A stretch of 64,000 nucleotides of DNA from Oscheius sp. JU75 (taxonomy: Eukaryota > Nematoda > Chromadorea > Rhabditida > Rhabditidae). The notes below the pieces were generated by a model that made no database searches, had not been told where the DNA came from, and was given only the letters and a program-made list of their open reading frames with translations. The stretch lies in contig JASJZC010000001.1 of NCBI GenBank assembly GCA_037178855.1, positions 4,278,001 through 4,342,000 on the forward strand. Direction: 5' to 3'. Positions 15,301-35,240 of the stretch are shown here, piece after piece. Both the position numbers and the translations under genes were made by a program. Position 1 is the first letter of the stretch. Every line of letters starts with the position of its first letter.

Positions 15301-18300
15301 TCAGAATCGACCACCGCCTTCGGTCAGCACAATGCTACACATGCTGCACACTCGGACTTTCTTCTCCTCTCCAAACTTGACAATCGGCATCGAGATCGAG
15401 GAGCAAGGAGCACAGACGATTCGGCCACAATGACGACAATGGTGCTTCCTTTGGGTTATGGAGAACTTCACACCACAGTCGTCGCAGAAGTCTCCGTCGG
15501 ACCAGCGAGGCTCTTTTTCCAAGGAGTCTGTAAATTTAAATAGGTTCCAGTCAATTGAAGTCGTGTCTGGGCAGATCTTTGTCCCAATTGGGTAAATCCG
15601 AAACTAAATGGAGGGTCAGAGAGAAAACTGAGGGAAAGGATGTAGAGAGATCGACTCACCCAGAAGTCCAAAAAGCAGTTGTTTTGTGGGAGTCTCGTAG
15701 GTGAAGAGAGATACTCCGTCATTATTTTTCGCCGCCATAGCGGCACCCCTCTTCAGCAAAGTCCGACACACACCAGCATTTCCTTGCATGAAGCTGGTCA
15801 ACAGAGCCGTATTGCCGTTTTTGTCCCGGGCATCAACAAACATTCCAAGTTCTTTCTCTGTCATGTATCGCTCCTCATGTTTCAGGAGCACCTCGCAAAT
15901 TTCGGCGGCCGTTGCCCCTTTCTCAACTCTGTCAGACGATAGAGAAGCACATAGATGAAGGACTGATTGATCTCTGAACAGGTTAAGAATTGGAAGAAGA
16001 CAACAAAACTCACTGTCGATTAATAACAGGTCCTGCCAGACAATTGTGCTCGAAAAGGACCTTCACACACTCCAACGAGCCGGATCGGACGGCGGAGAGA
16101 ATCGCTGAAAACTTAGAATTCTGAGGAATGAATTGGAACTGTACCGCACTCTCCCTTCTCGTCCAGTATGTCTGTTCTGGCCTGGTTTTCCAGAAGAATC
16201 GAAACTAGATTGGGCTTTCGAGCCCTAATGGCCTCATGAAGAGATGTACGGCCCTCAGAGCTGCGGGCATCCACTACACAGCCGGCTAAAATCTGAAAAA
16301 TACAAGGTAAGTGGTCGCGAGCTGTTACGTAAAATAGGCTGGGAAGCCATCAGACATCAAAGCCCACCAAATTCCTCATTATGAGCTCATTGTCAATGGA
16401 AGCCGAGAGATGTAGAGCCGTTCTCCTCAGCTGGTCTTGTGTTGTTCTGGTCGGGTCGGTATGAGTTCCCAACAGGAACAGGACGCTCTCCAGATCGTTC
16501 GATCTCACAGCAACATGAAGTAGATTTTCTCCTGAAAAACTGAATAACAAGTAAAGCTGAAATTCTTACCATTTCCATTTGTCTGGAGAGCTGCATGTGG
16601 TTGTCGAGAGACAATAGCCGCCGCACTTTTGTGATCTTGCCTTCCGATGGCCAAGGAGAGGGGCGTCTGTCCCTTCTTGTCCCTGCTGCTAATAAAAGCT
16701 ACATCGGGAGCAGCAAGCAGCAATTCCAGGGCCTCTGTATTGTTCTCTCTAACGGCTATGTGACAAGCTGTCCTTTCGTCCTTGTCCTAAAGGGTATTCT
16801 TTCAGTACGTTGGAAAAATTGCGCTTCTATTGGAAGTAGCCCACCGTCCCTTTTTTCTATTTTTTTTGTCAGAGATTCTCAACTGATATGGGAAATATTT
16901 AAATCGTTTTTTAAAATCATCAAAATGATACCAAATAAGCAGGGGGAAAACATTTAGAAAGACGATGAGTTTTCTAAAGAACCCGAACTCTCGACTCATA
17001 CCATCTTCCTTCTCATTCCCTCCGGTCAGATCTCTTCCGCTCGTCAGATATTTTTCTGTTTTACTCAAAAGCATGACCAACCTGTAAATTGAGATCAGCT
17101 CCGTGATTGATTAGAGCCTTCACTACTTCTGTTAGTCCCCAAGCCACAGCCATATGCAAAGGAGTCTGCCCATCGTCGTCTGCCTCACACTTGTATTTCT
17201 TCTTTGCGTTTATGTCAACTCCACTAGAAAGACGACCTCATTTAGATATGAACAACATGAACTCACTTCTCGATTAAAAATACTGCTGCCTTTTCGTTCC
17301 CTTGATCCATGAGATGATGGAGCAAGGTCTGTTGGCCATCTTCACACTGGGTCCACGATTGAAGGTCGCACCCGTATCCTATCAGCAGAGACACACAGTC
17401 CAGGTGACCATTAACTAGAGCTTTTTCCACGACACAATATCCAGTTTGACTCCGCTCATTCAGGTTGACCCCGCTCCCACAGAGAGATCTGACCGCCCCG
17501 ATGAGCCCGTTTGTGAGAGCCAATTCTAGAGGAGTGCGATTGTTAGAGTCTCTGGAAAGTTCTAAATGCTAGCAGCGATCTGACTCACTTGACGTGGTAA
17601 TCAGCCTTGTTCATCAAGAGGAAAACAGCTCCATCGTCGTAGCCCTGCCCCAGAGTTTCTATCAATAGTGATCGTTCGTTGTTCTCGTTGACTGGAGCTC
17701 CGGCTGCAAAGAAATTTTCGTTAAATGCAGGAGGGAACTTTTTTCTAGGGCAGTTAAGCCCTCGGGCATTTGTCAATGTCAAAAGAATAGTACGGCTTTC
17801 GAAACACGGGGCAGAAAACAGGAGTATGGGTACGAGTTAGGCCTAATGACATGAGAATGTGTCGTCAATGATCGTAATCCCAAAATAAGACTTACAGTTT
17901 ATCAGAAGTTGTGCCGTAGCCAGATCCTTTTTTTCCAGGGCCAGTTGAAGAACTGTCTTTCCAAGTTTGTTCTGTCGCTCCCACGGGAACTGTTCTAGGA
18001 AAGGTACCAATGCCTCCACAATCCTTCGATCAGTCTCAACTGCTAGGTGGAGAGCCGTCCGTTGTTCTGCATCACAAGAACTGATATCCGCACCAGCTTC
18101 AGCAAGAGCAGTGATTAATTCCAATGTTATTCTGTGATTTGCCTCGAAAGAATGAATAGTGTGGTGCAGAATGGGAGAGCCTTGGCTGTTGACAAGAGTC
18201 AGGTCAGGTTTTTTCTTGAGAAGGAACTTGAAAGAGTTCGGTTCGGCGACGAGCAAATGGAACAGAGGTTCTTAAGTCGAAATAGATGGTATCATGGAAA

Positions 18301-20142
18301 AGGACGTACCTCCATTGACTACTGCATTGATATCGGCTCCGTTACTGACCAGTTCCTCGGCCAAATCCAATTTTTTGTTGACGAAAAGAGCATGGTAGAG
18401 TGGGAAGAGAGAGTCAGAGTCCATGAGATTTGTCTTGGCCGAGTTAGTCAGAAGTAGCTGGACCAGTTGGTGAGCATGCTCACCCTCGTTGAGACAAGCG
18501 AGAGACAGTGGGGATCTGTAAGCCTTGGTGGTAGATAAGCTAGCTATATCTTTCTTTTAAATTTTGTGAGACTTTGTTTTACTGTGTGTCTCTTTCCAAG
18601 AGGATCTTGTTCTATCACAAACTTCAAAGTTGACCAACAAATTCTCGCTTCTGATTTGTGGCCACGGTCCCACCATCGCGTTTTGGATAGTAACGATAGT
18701 ACGGTAATACTGCTTCCAGAAAGCAAGGACGCCATACTTACCTCGAAATATCGGGATCCTTTGCTTCCGGGACCACATTGATTTCCATATTTGTAATAAT
18801 CTGTCTCAGCCAGTCTAACAGGTCCAAAGATAGGGGACAAGAGCATAGTTGCTGAAGAGGGGTAATGTTCAAACTCGAATTTTGAATCCCGTTCAACTTC
18901 ACATTGTTCCGATACAAGAAATGTAGTCCTTGAGTGTTTCCTGGAAGCTCTAGATAGAAAAACTATGACACAAACAAACCTCTCTCTATCAGGCGCATCA
19001 GAATACTGTCGCCGCTCGAATAGGTCAAGTTCACGTCAGCTCCGTGTCGTACCAACTGGTTGGCAATTCCTGTCATTTGAAGAGTCAAGGCTTCTTCCAA
19101 AGCACACATTTCTGCTGATTTGTCGTTGAGAAGAAAGGACAGCTGGAAATGAATAGTACACTAGTTCACAGCTGGCAGATCACCGCTCTGGATTCATTTC
19201 TACCATAGTACGGTTCATTTCTCATTTCGCTCATTTCTTTCTCATTTAGCTCATTTCTACCATAGTACGTGAAAACTGTAACTATAAATAACTTACTTTT
19301 GACTCATTGTCGATGAAGAACAAAAAGAGAACATCTTCTCTGCCCAGCTGGATAATAGACTGCAGTACGTTATCCGAGTTGCCTTTTAGAAGTCGATAGA
19401 GCAGGTTTGCCGACAGTTTCGTGAAGTTATCCGGTCGGAACTCTTTCCATCTCGCGGCTACCAATGTACTACACTGATCACTGGAATGAATTCATAAAAA
19501 AGTGGGAGAGATAACAACCTCAAAGCCGCCAGCTTGCTGTTTTCGGCGAACTCGAAGATCTCGACACAGTTGTCAATGTCCAGACGGGATCGGAGCCACA
19601 GTTCACAGCTAAATGCTGTCGGAATGAGTAGGAAAAGAATAGGAAGACTCACGTATCCAATAGTCCCATGAATTTGTACTTACACGCCTGTTCGGCCACT
19701 TTCAACAGGTCCGAGTCGCGAATGTCCGGAGAGAGAATGTCCGTGTACAGCCAACGGAATATGACATCAAAAATGTCTGCTGGAACATCTGAACTATAAT
19801 TTTGTTTTCGATTTTCGGATCACGTACCTGTTATTTCTATCGAGTTCACGGATGTCAGGTTATTCCAGTAGTCAGTGCGAGCTCCCAGAAGAAATTTGTG
19901 TGATCGATAGGTTTGAGCACCGACAACTATGGTGATATCACTGTAACGTTTCGAGTTTTTGGTTAACGATACAGGTCTTACCTTAAGAGATCCTTCCTGT
20001 GCAGTTCTGTCACAAAGTTAAGCAACTGGATCGCCAAACAGTTTGGGTTCTGGGCAGAGTTGCGAAGGAGATCGTTGTATTTCGAGACGAGAGTCTGGTG
20101 CTCTTTCCTGAGGAGATCGAAGTGGACTGTCAGACCGGACAT
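15301..20142 (-). CDS. ANKFY1: ANKFY1 (rabankyrin-5): BTB, ankyrin repeats, FYVE
   Basis: Rabankyrin-5 is a Rab5 effector on early endosomes and macropinosomes. The ATG at 20142 begins MSGLTVHFDLLRKEHQTLVS; a BTB domain follows (DLLSDITIVVGAQTYRSHKF, IFRWLYTDIL). More than a dozen ankyrin repeats fill 19.2-15.6 kb (for example TALHLAVETDRRIVEALVPF and LLHVAVRSNDLESVLFLLGT). The last exon gives KEPRWSDGDFCDDCG and a full FYVE zinc finger with its WxxD, RKHHCRHCGR and RVC signatures, which bind PI3P. The protein ends GGGRF, as the animal family does. About twenty short exons keep the human domain order. Minus-strand neighbours on both sides are 240-302 bases away. Confidence 0.92.
19194..19269. 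repeat. Direct repeat in an ANKFY1 intron
   Basis: A 19-base sequence, TCATTTCTACCATAGTACG, occurs at 19194-19212 and again at 19251-19269. The space between is made of CTCATTT-type units. It is a small minisatellite or local duplication inside the intron. Confidence 0.7.
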
Positions 20143-20443
20143 TCTCTGGAATCCAGCTATAAAAGGGGCCGAAATGAGGATAGAGATGGTTTACTTTGAC
20201 TGAAAATAAACACTGATCGTGTTGCGTACTCTCCGAACTACCGTATCTTCTAATTAGGTTGAGCAGCAGAAGAAGAGAAAATGAAGTAAAAGCTGATACA
20301 TTTGCAAACGTTTTTCGAAAAGTCGCTTTGATTGAAAAAAAGCGAGAAATAAAAAGTGATTCTTATTTAGTGGGCAAGAAGAGAGCAATTCGATAAAATC
20401 TTCATTCGAAAAATATTATTATGCCAATGCGGTCGTAAATCTA

Positions 20444-21085
20444 TCATATGGTCCGAAAGTATGCACTGAATCCACTGTACGTAACCGTCAGATCAGAGTA
20501 GAAACGGATAGTGAGCGGACCATGTGACGAGGTATAGGTCTGGTCCGTGGTCTTCAGGTGTCCGGAAAGTCTATCAAGAAATTATTCCAATGATCAAGTA
20601 CTTACTTCTTAGAAAGTTTCGGGGACTTGATATCGGGACCATCGAAGACCTCAATGTAGTCACAACAGGGCTCGGTGTCTACGAAACGAAAGTCAACTTG
20701 GGACCTAGAAGAGACATGTTTAGCTATTTCTCCGGTCATAAAAAGTTTATGCAAGGTCTCATGCGACACTTGATAAGCCCCAAAAATTGAACATTACGGA
20801 ACTTGCCTCGAGCCTGGGGGAGCCACAAAGTAGTAGAGACAAACAAAAGAAGTCGGATACTTGTTCGGGTAGCCGGGACTCGAGAACTAAAACAGTAGTC
20901 AAAAATTGTTGGAAAGAGAACCTGGGTCGAGAAGCTGACAGTCTTGTTACAGTAGCCGTAGTCAATTGAAGAAAGTTCCAGAGGCGAGAGGAGAACGAAG
21001 CCGGTGATAGCTGAAAGACGAGTAACCATCGAAGCAAAGAATCACCTGGTAGAATCAACAGATAGGAGGAGAGGTTGCAGAGCAT
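20444..21085 (-). CDS. Secreted single-CUB-domain protein
   Basis: The ATG at 21085 begins a signal peptide (MLCNLSSYLLILP, then a hydrophobic AITGFVLLSP after a short intron). One CUB domain follows: FSSPGYPNKYPTSF, CLYYFVAPPGSRSQVDFRF, EPCCDYIEVFDGP, and GPLTIRFYSD with FSAYFRTI at the C-terminus. These are the classic CUB marks: SPGYP, Y-x-C-x-W/Y, CxYDxxxxxDG and FxSD. The total is near 150 residues, so it is a minimal CUB protein with no other domain; CUB domains usually bind proteins or sugars outside the cell. The intron between APPGS and SQVDF has donor AG|GCAAGT at 20806-20801, a GC-AG intron. It lies 302 bases upstream of ANKFY1 on the same strand. Confidence 0.82.
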
Positions 21086-23357
21086 GGTTATGGTGTTCTC
21101 TCTTCTTATCGAGGCATTTTATACCCAGGCGGGCTCCGCAGATAACACCCGCGGGGGAAGCTGATTCAGAAGGAAGTTTGAGCAGTATGAGATGATTTCA
21201 CTCTACTTACAACTGATCCCATTCAACCGCCAGTTTCCGTGAAACTCACGACCTTGTCAGAAAATTGCAAGGGTTAGCAGTACAGACATGCTTCGTCTTG
21301 TTTTCTATGGAACTAAGATCCTGTGAATCTGGGTTTGCGCCCATTGTCACTTTGTTTTCCTATCATAATCGTTTTCCTACCGCAATCTACAATGGTCTGA
21401 GAGTTGACAAACCACCAGTAAACTTGTATAAAAGTGACTTTCATAGTATGTAGATTCACTTTGAGAAGGAACCATTCTCACTTGCATTTCCCCAAATACT
21501 GATTTTGCTTCCTGAAACCTAACAGAAATTGACAGATTTCGTGTGGAGATCACGAGAGACCGACAAGCAGCATAGTCCAACAGTAAGAAAAGATGAAAAG
21601 TTGTCAGATAAACCGGCAATCGAAAATAGGTTCCGATCCTTTTCTCTCTTTAGATCTAGAAGATTCCTTCCTCGAACAGATTGTCTAATCATCGTCAGAC
21701 TGGCGCCAGATTGGATGAACACGATCCGTCTTTTGACTCTGGGCGGAAATTGACGCCGCTCTCCGATTTCAACATACCCTCATCATTTCTTCTTCGAGTC
21801 AACGTGTCTTCTACTTTCCTTCCACCTGTACGAGAGCTTATTGTTACAAATAGTGACATGGTGCCATCTGTCAACTGGAGACAGCCGGTGATTATATTAG
21901 GAGCAGGGATTTGCTGCAAGGCACTATTAAAGCGACAGACGAACGCTTAGTTAGGGGCGAGAGCAGTGTAAACAAACTCTAATTGACTGTCTCCATCTAC
22001 CTGTAGCTCATCAATATTCAATCACATTATCATTTTTCGCCGGGACTGTGAGTCTCAATTGGGCGGATGTCCGCTGAATACATTGAGTATTAGACTTTTT
22101 GTGATAGAAAGAAAAGCAATTGGAATTCATTTGGAAAGTCTAGAAAGGAAGCAGTCATGGCTGTTGGCAGTGATGGAGAACTATCCTCTTCTCCGAATCT
22201 ATTTGATCTTCTTCGGTTGCTGGTCAGTTAAACTTTTATGTGACTGAAGTTCTAAAAAGGTTGCTGTCATAGTCTGTCCATCAGCATGGCAGCCAGCTGA
22301 AATACAGACCTTCCGATTGACAAATCGAGAAACTAGATTCTCGGACACATCCATTCTCAAACCATTCCTATTTGTTGTCCTGGGAACTGTCTGTCATGTA
22401 TCCATACCAGCTGCCGACGAGAGCTTGCAACCCTGTGGTCTTAGCATAGAATTGATCACAGGCGGCTGCGCCGCTTCCCTAGTAGCAGTTTCCACCACAG
22501 CTGACTTGTCCCTTTGTCTCTTGACATGAAATGATTTGATAGCGTTTTTGGTTATTAGAGTTCACATCTCATTGTGCAGATACCATGAAGGATGGACACC
22601 ATTGCGTTTTAGTAAAGAAAGATGAAATTGTTAGCTACGCAAAAAATAACGACATAACTAACTAACTAACTGTAAGTGATTAGGGATTAAAGTTTTGAAC
22701 TTGGCTCATCCAGTTATCCATCTCGCCACTGTGTGTCATATAACTGATCGTTAGAATTCCTTTCTCGAGCGAGAGTTGAAGACATATATGGTTCAGAAAA
22801 GGGGGGCGTGCTCTGCGCATCTACTTCTATCACACTGTCTTTCACTCTCATCAGAGACTGTATTGAATCAATGACTAGCGTCTGGCACTAGAAAAAGGGC
22901 GCCCACTGGTCAAAACGAGCATCCTGAATCGTCGTTCTGAAAGGACTTTAGTCTCTTCTGGAGCCTGTTTCTGCGCTCGACCTGGATTTGTTTCTAGGAA
23001 TGAACATCCAACAGACTCAGGTACCTTGCTTCTGTAGACAGCTCCCCAAACAGTCCTTACGCAAGCTTTGCCACCTGGTCAGGCGCCACTAATTCCGAAT
23101 GCAAATCTCATGCCACCGCGCCTCTTTTATGTATTCTCGCCTCCCCATCACGACCATCTTGACCAGCCTTATTCTATTGAGCAGACATAAGAGAACTGAT
23201 TCTCAGGAGTCAGGTGTAGATCATCTTTGTCTTCGGGAGTGACTACCGTTGCCCTCAGGGCCCCCGACAGAGGGCGGGTTTGTGTGGGGGCGGAGTCAGC
23301 CAGTCGGCGGTCGAGCGACGAATCCTCTCCCGACCACTTCAGTGTCAGCCAGCCCAA
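21086..23357. other. Gene-poor region upstream of ceh-6
   Basis: About 2.3 kb with only short overlapping ORFs. Small features: a TAAC microsatellite near 22,655-22,672, and a GC-rich stretch with a TTTTATGT element near 23,120. I see no supported gene. It lies between the divergent CUB and ceh-6 genes and may hold regulatory DNA for both. Confidence 0.4.
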
Positions 23358-26368
<3,011 letters not shown>

Positions 26369-28249
26369 CTCCTTTACTCTTCTCCAAATCTTCTTGGACC
26401 AATCCCAGTGCCATTCTCGTCCCTTGCCCCTGTACCTCTTCTGTCTGTCTGTACTTACTCCTCCTCCTATCGAGGGCCTGAGAATTAAGGGTAGCGACCC
26501 TCGTTGTCGCCTAAAAATGTCCATGAGCTATCCCCCTTTCAGAGTTCTTTAAAATTTAAGCCGTGATACTGTTTCTCTCAAATTAAATATTTTCTCTCAC
26601 AAAGGCCATTGGGGCGCCGAGTTACGAGCCTCGTCGAGGGACTCCTTCTCATCTGCATAACAGCTTCGAGGCTACGGTATAGCGCGACTGTATGGGCATT
26701 CGAATGGGTCAATTGTTTCCGTGAAATCGAGCTGTCAGTCATCTATTTCAGCCAGGATGATGATGCTACCCGCTGCGGGCCACCTGCGGTCAAAGAGGCG
26801 AGAATAGGGCTCGCGTTCCAGAACAATTGGCTAGGTTTCTTCGTTATGGGACCCAAGCATTGACAAAAGTAAGCAGTTAAAACTGAACTTACAGTTTTGA
26901 CTCTTCACGCCGTTTTAGCTGAGTATTCAATGGTATGTCCCGAAAACGTCTTCTACTGTATACCATCGGCTGGCGGTAAAATAAAGGAACCATGGCTGAC
27001 TATCTAATACTAGAAGGTTCGTGTTTCTCTCAAATTGCAAATTTGGTGCCCAATTGAAAAGCAACGAGTAGCATTTGCATGCGAAAGTTCTTCAGTCTGG
27101 CAGCGGTCTCGGTCTGTTGTGCTTCATTCTCTTTCTCTCTGTTCCAGCCACCTGCACTTTGTCTTATAATCCAGCACTCGACCTTGTCCGTCTGTCTTTT
27201 CATCAGCTGTCCCGTCAATCATATCGGGTCTTCCTTCTGTGTGTGCACTGTCTCTCATATTAGTCTGTTACGCAACCGGAGGGAGCAGAGAGAGAGAGAG
27301 TTTCGAATCATCCTATGACTCATCCTCATTAGAGGAACGGTTCCCACGGTCTTCTTTCAACTTTTCCCGACAACTATGAGCAAACTATGTGACTTTTTGC
27401 CAGATACAAGTCAGCCGCTCTCCCAGCTACCGTAATCGCGCACGTGACCACTCCTATTTGATCAGCCCGCTAATTTATATTCATAAGGGATCGCTGCACG
27501 GGAGCGACATCATCACACCTTTAGGACAGGAGGGGATCAGCGGGAGTACTGTAGGGGAGGAGATATACTTTGTTTAAAATACAGTAAGATGAATAGTGGT
27601 TACCTTCAAATACTGTGTATTCAAACCCATTCAAAAGTCGTTAAAAATCGAAGATTTTCTGAAAAACGAAGACAGCAGAGCCGCCAGTGTTCAGCTAGTT
27701 TGTAGCGGTCGTCGAAATAGTTCGTGAGCGTGCTTTTTCGAAGCATAGGCGATAGAGCATATCCAGTGACAAGTTCTGACTCCATCCACCCTGTCGGCAC
27801 GCCACAAAGGGCATAAAAGAGCCCACAGCCCCATTTTTATCCTAGAGAATGGATTGTGCGTAGGAATCTCATCTTCCCCTTGATGGAGCGTCTATGACCA
27901 TCGTCCTCCAGGGGTGTTGACTCTCCGAGGCCTCCCGTGGAGCTACTCGCAACACGCATCTTTTATTGTAGCCGCGGAACCTTAGACACTTTATTTCCAG
28001 ACATAAAATTAGCATTTTCCCGAAACGATAGAGGTCAGGAGTCTGCTAAGAGAGATAGGGTCACAATTGAACAGGAAGGGCGGTTCACAGAGCTGTAATG
28101 ATAGAGGATTAAGGGTGTGGAGGGGCTGCTGTACCGAAAAGGGTCGAAAAGTCACTAATACCCTCTTCACCTTCGCGAGCAAGAGACAATAGAAGCCGAT
28201 GGAGAACCATAGGAATGGGGAAAACTCATAAAATGACAACGTAAGGATT
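26369..28249. other. Intergenic region between ceh-6 and CDC5L
   Basis: About 1.9 kb between the convergent ceh-6 and CDC5L genes, without a supported gene. ORFs of 60-90 codons such as 27079-27318 have a hydrophobic start but no downstream exon or conserved composition. An ATGACTCAT nonamer lies at 27315-27323. Confidence 0.4.
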
Positions 28250-32683
<4,434 letters not shown>

Positions 32684-33182
32684 CTTGAGAGGCTACTTCG
32701 GAAATTTGGTAACCTGAAGGAACGAACTCGTTAAAAATGTCTGGAATGGAAAGAAGAGAAAGGGATTGTGTAAAAGCGACGAAAGAAATGGGAAAACTGT
32801 GGTTAGACGAAAGCCAAACAGCAAAAATGGATATTCGAAGAGGTTCATTTTTGAGGGGCCAGCGTGCGCAGGAAAATGTATTGCGTATTCTTCGAATTCG
32901 AATAAAGGACGGCGTTTTTTTTTTTTTGAAAGAAACTGATTTTAGCGATAGGGGCACTTTGTTTGAGATCCAGGACATTTCACAATAGAATCCCCGAAAA
33001 TGAAACAAAGACCAGCGTTCTCCATTTTTATAGTCTTCAAACCTTTTGAATGATGTTGCAGTTCAAACTAGTTCGGTCAATTCGAACTGCAACATAAACA
33101 GCACACGATAAAAGATAAACCAAGATAAAAACTTGGTACATTTGACAAAAAAGCAATGAAGAAGCTGATGTTTATTCGTACA
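32684..33182. other. Gap between BUD13 and CDC5L
   Basis: About 500 bases between two minus-strand genes. A plus-strand ORF at 32737-32988 has weak composition and contains a poly-T run (32,918-32,928). I see no supported gene. The spacing is wider than the operon-like gaps elsewhere in the window. Confidence 0.4.
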
Positions 33183-35240
33183 TCAATCAAAAACATTGGA
33201 ATTGGAGTACATCTCCTTCTCAACGGCCTTGCGAGCATTCTGGCTAATGGCGAGTTTGTTCTCGAAGCCGTTCGACCGATCCACACCGTCCCATCGGTAT
33301 CCGGGTCGAATTCCGTATCGATTTGGTGGGTACGGCCGATCGTAGGTGGGGTAAACTGAACAAATTTTGTGGATTCGAGGTGAGAAATATCTCACCTAAA
33401 TCTCCTCTATCAATGGCCTCCTCGCGATTCTTGCGTTTGATCAGCGAAGCCATTGGATCGGCCTCATGTATTCGCTCTTTCAAGTACACGTTCATGTCGA
33501 CATCCTCCGCTGTTCGTGTCATCGGCCCGGCCACAACTCGGGCCATTTCGTCCAGTTGTTCTTGCTTCTACAAGTTTTCTTTTTTTCGAATGAATTAAAC
33601 TCGAAACTCACATCCTTGAGCTGTTTCACACCCCTATTCCAATCTTTGTACTTTTCGGCAAGTTCAGCCTGCTTCTTCGCCTCGCGCTCCTTTTTTTCTA
33701 CATCCTCCGGATTCTCCTTCCGCCCTCGTTTGACCTGTTTCTCTCGAACTCTTGTCTCGGCATTTCGACCACTGACGGAAGTGTCCAATTCTTCGAACAT
33801 CTGAAAAAAGGAGAGGGGGTGTGATAGCACAAAAAGACAGGGTACCTTAGCTTCTCGTGCTCTCAGCCGATCAGACTCGTCTCGTAGATCCTTGGCGCTC
33901 TGGAGACCAGCGATTTTTCCGTCCAACGTCTTCTGCTTGCCCTCGACAGTAGGAGAAGCAACTTTCCGTGCCGGCGACTGGTCGGAATCGCGTCTTGTCC
34001 TGGCTCGAGGCGGGGACTGATCTGGAACCTGCGTTTAGAGAGACGTATGAGAATAATTACAACCTGAATTTCTACGCTGTCGTCTTCGTGGTGGAGACTC
34101 ATCAGAATCGTGGCGTCTTCTTCTAGGCGGGGAAACATGTTGTTGCCGTCGTCTCGGTGGAGACTGATCATCCGAATCGTGCCTTTTCCTGCGCGGAGGC
34201 GACCTATCTGGAGTGTCGTGCCGTTTCTTCCGCGGCGGTGAATTGTCTGGAAACACCAATTTTTTTAGAGCCTTGTTCTTTCAAATTTTTGTTCCTTCAG
34301 TGGTAGAAAAAAGTGTTGACATAGAATGTCAGTTTTAAAGTTTATACCTCTCGGATAAACTTTTGCAAGGTTTCAAAAAGTTTTGTCATCGCTACTTCGT
34401 CTTTCCTACAAATTCCTGAACAGATAATGAAGAGTCAGCAACTGGAACTGACATAAATCGGCTACAGCAAAAGAAGCCTCTATATGGTTTAAAGAACTGA
34501 CCAGAATCATGACGTCTCCGTCTTGGAGGAGATCTGTAATCCTTGTGCCGTCTAACCGGAGAAGAATGTCTTCCACGAGCCGGCGACTGATCTAAACCAA
34601 ATATTTAGATTATTCCATCATAAAATCAACCTGAATCAGAATCGTGCCTCGTCCGTCGCTCGTGTTTTGGCGAACTTTGCGAGTCATGTCGTAGACGTTT
34701 TTGAGTTGTTGTTTCTAAAAGCACTGTGCTGAAACAACGAGTATGTGTTTACCTGAACTAGATATTGTGGCCAACGACATCTGGAACTTGCTCTCTGTCG
34801 TCGGAGCCTCTATTTCCTCCTTGATTTTTTGATCGTCATCGTCCACGGGCTCAGTCTTTATTTCTGTCCCTGACACTAACTTATTTTAGAACAAGGAAAG
34901 TCTTACCAATGGATGTAAAAGTTGATTTGAAGGCTCCTTTCATCCCTCCCGACTTGGCCTTGTTCCGAATTTCCTCGTTCAGCATTCGAATTTCCATCCC
35001 GTCGTCGCCGGATTCGTCATCGTCGTCGAGCTCATTTGCAGCTGCCACTGGAGCAAAGGCATCAATTTCGACGATTCTCATGCTAAGTTATACATTTTAT
35101 AAGAAGGAAAAAAAGCAGTCTTACCCAGAAAGTTGCTTCTTTGGAATAGACTCTTTTTCCTTCTTTCTCCTTTTCTTCTTTTCGTCCACTCCGCCAGACT
35201 TGTACTTTTTGAGGTAGTCTGCCTTGGATAGCGACGTCAT
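33183..35240 (-). CDS. BUD13: BUD13 (RES complex splicing factor)
   Basis: BUD13 is a subunit of the RES pre-mRNA retention and splicing complex. The start ATG at 35240 sits one base after a TTCTTCCAG acceptor and gives [17 protein letters not shown], the conserved BUD13 N-terminus. The middle consists of repeated Arg/Ser/Asp units ([32 protein letters not shown]), as in animal BUD13. Then come [20 protein letters not shown], the CWC26 core ([20 protein letters not shown]) and the C-terminal [20 protein letters not shown] that contacts SNU17/RBMX2. The frame extends upstream of the ATG through a hydrophobic stretch to 35465, but the splice acceptor makes that 5' sequence. The gene ends at 33183. 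Confidence 0.92.

Noticed and set aside
27079-27318. Plus-strand ORF with a signal-peptide-like start
   Set aside because: No downstream exon, overlapping ORFs in other frames and low-complexity codons; judged chance.
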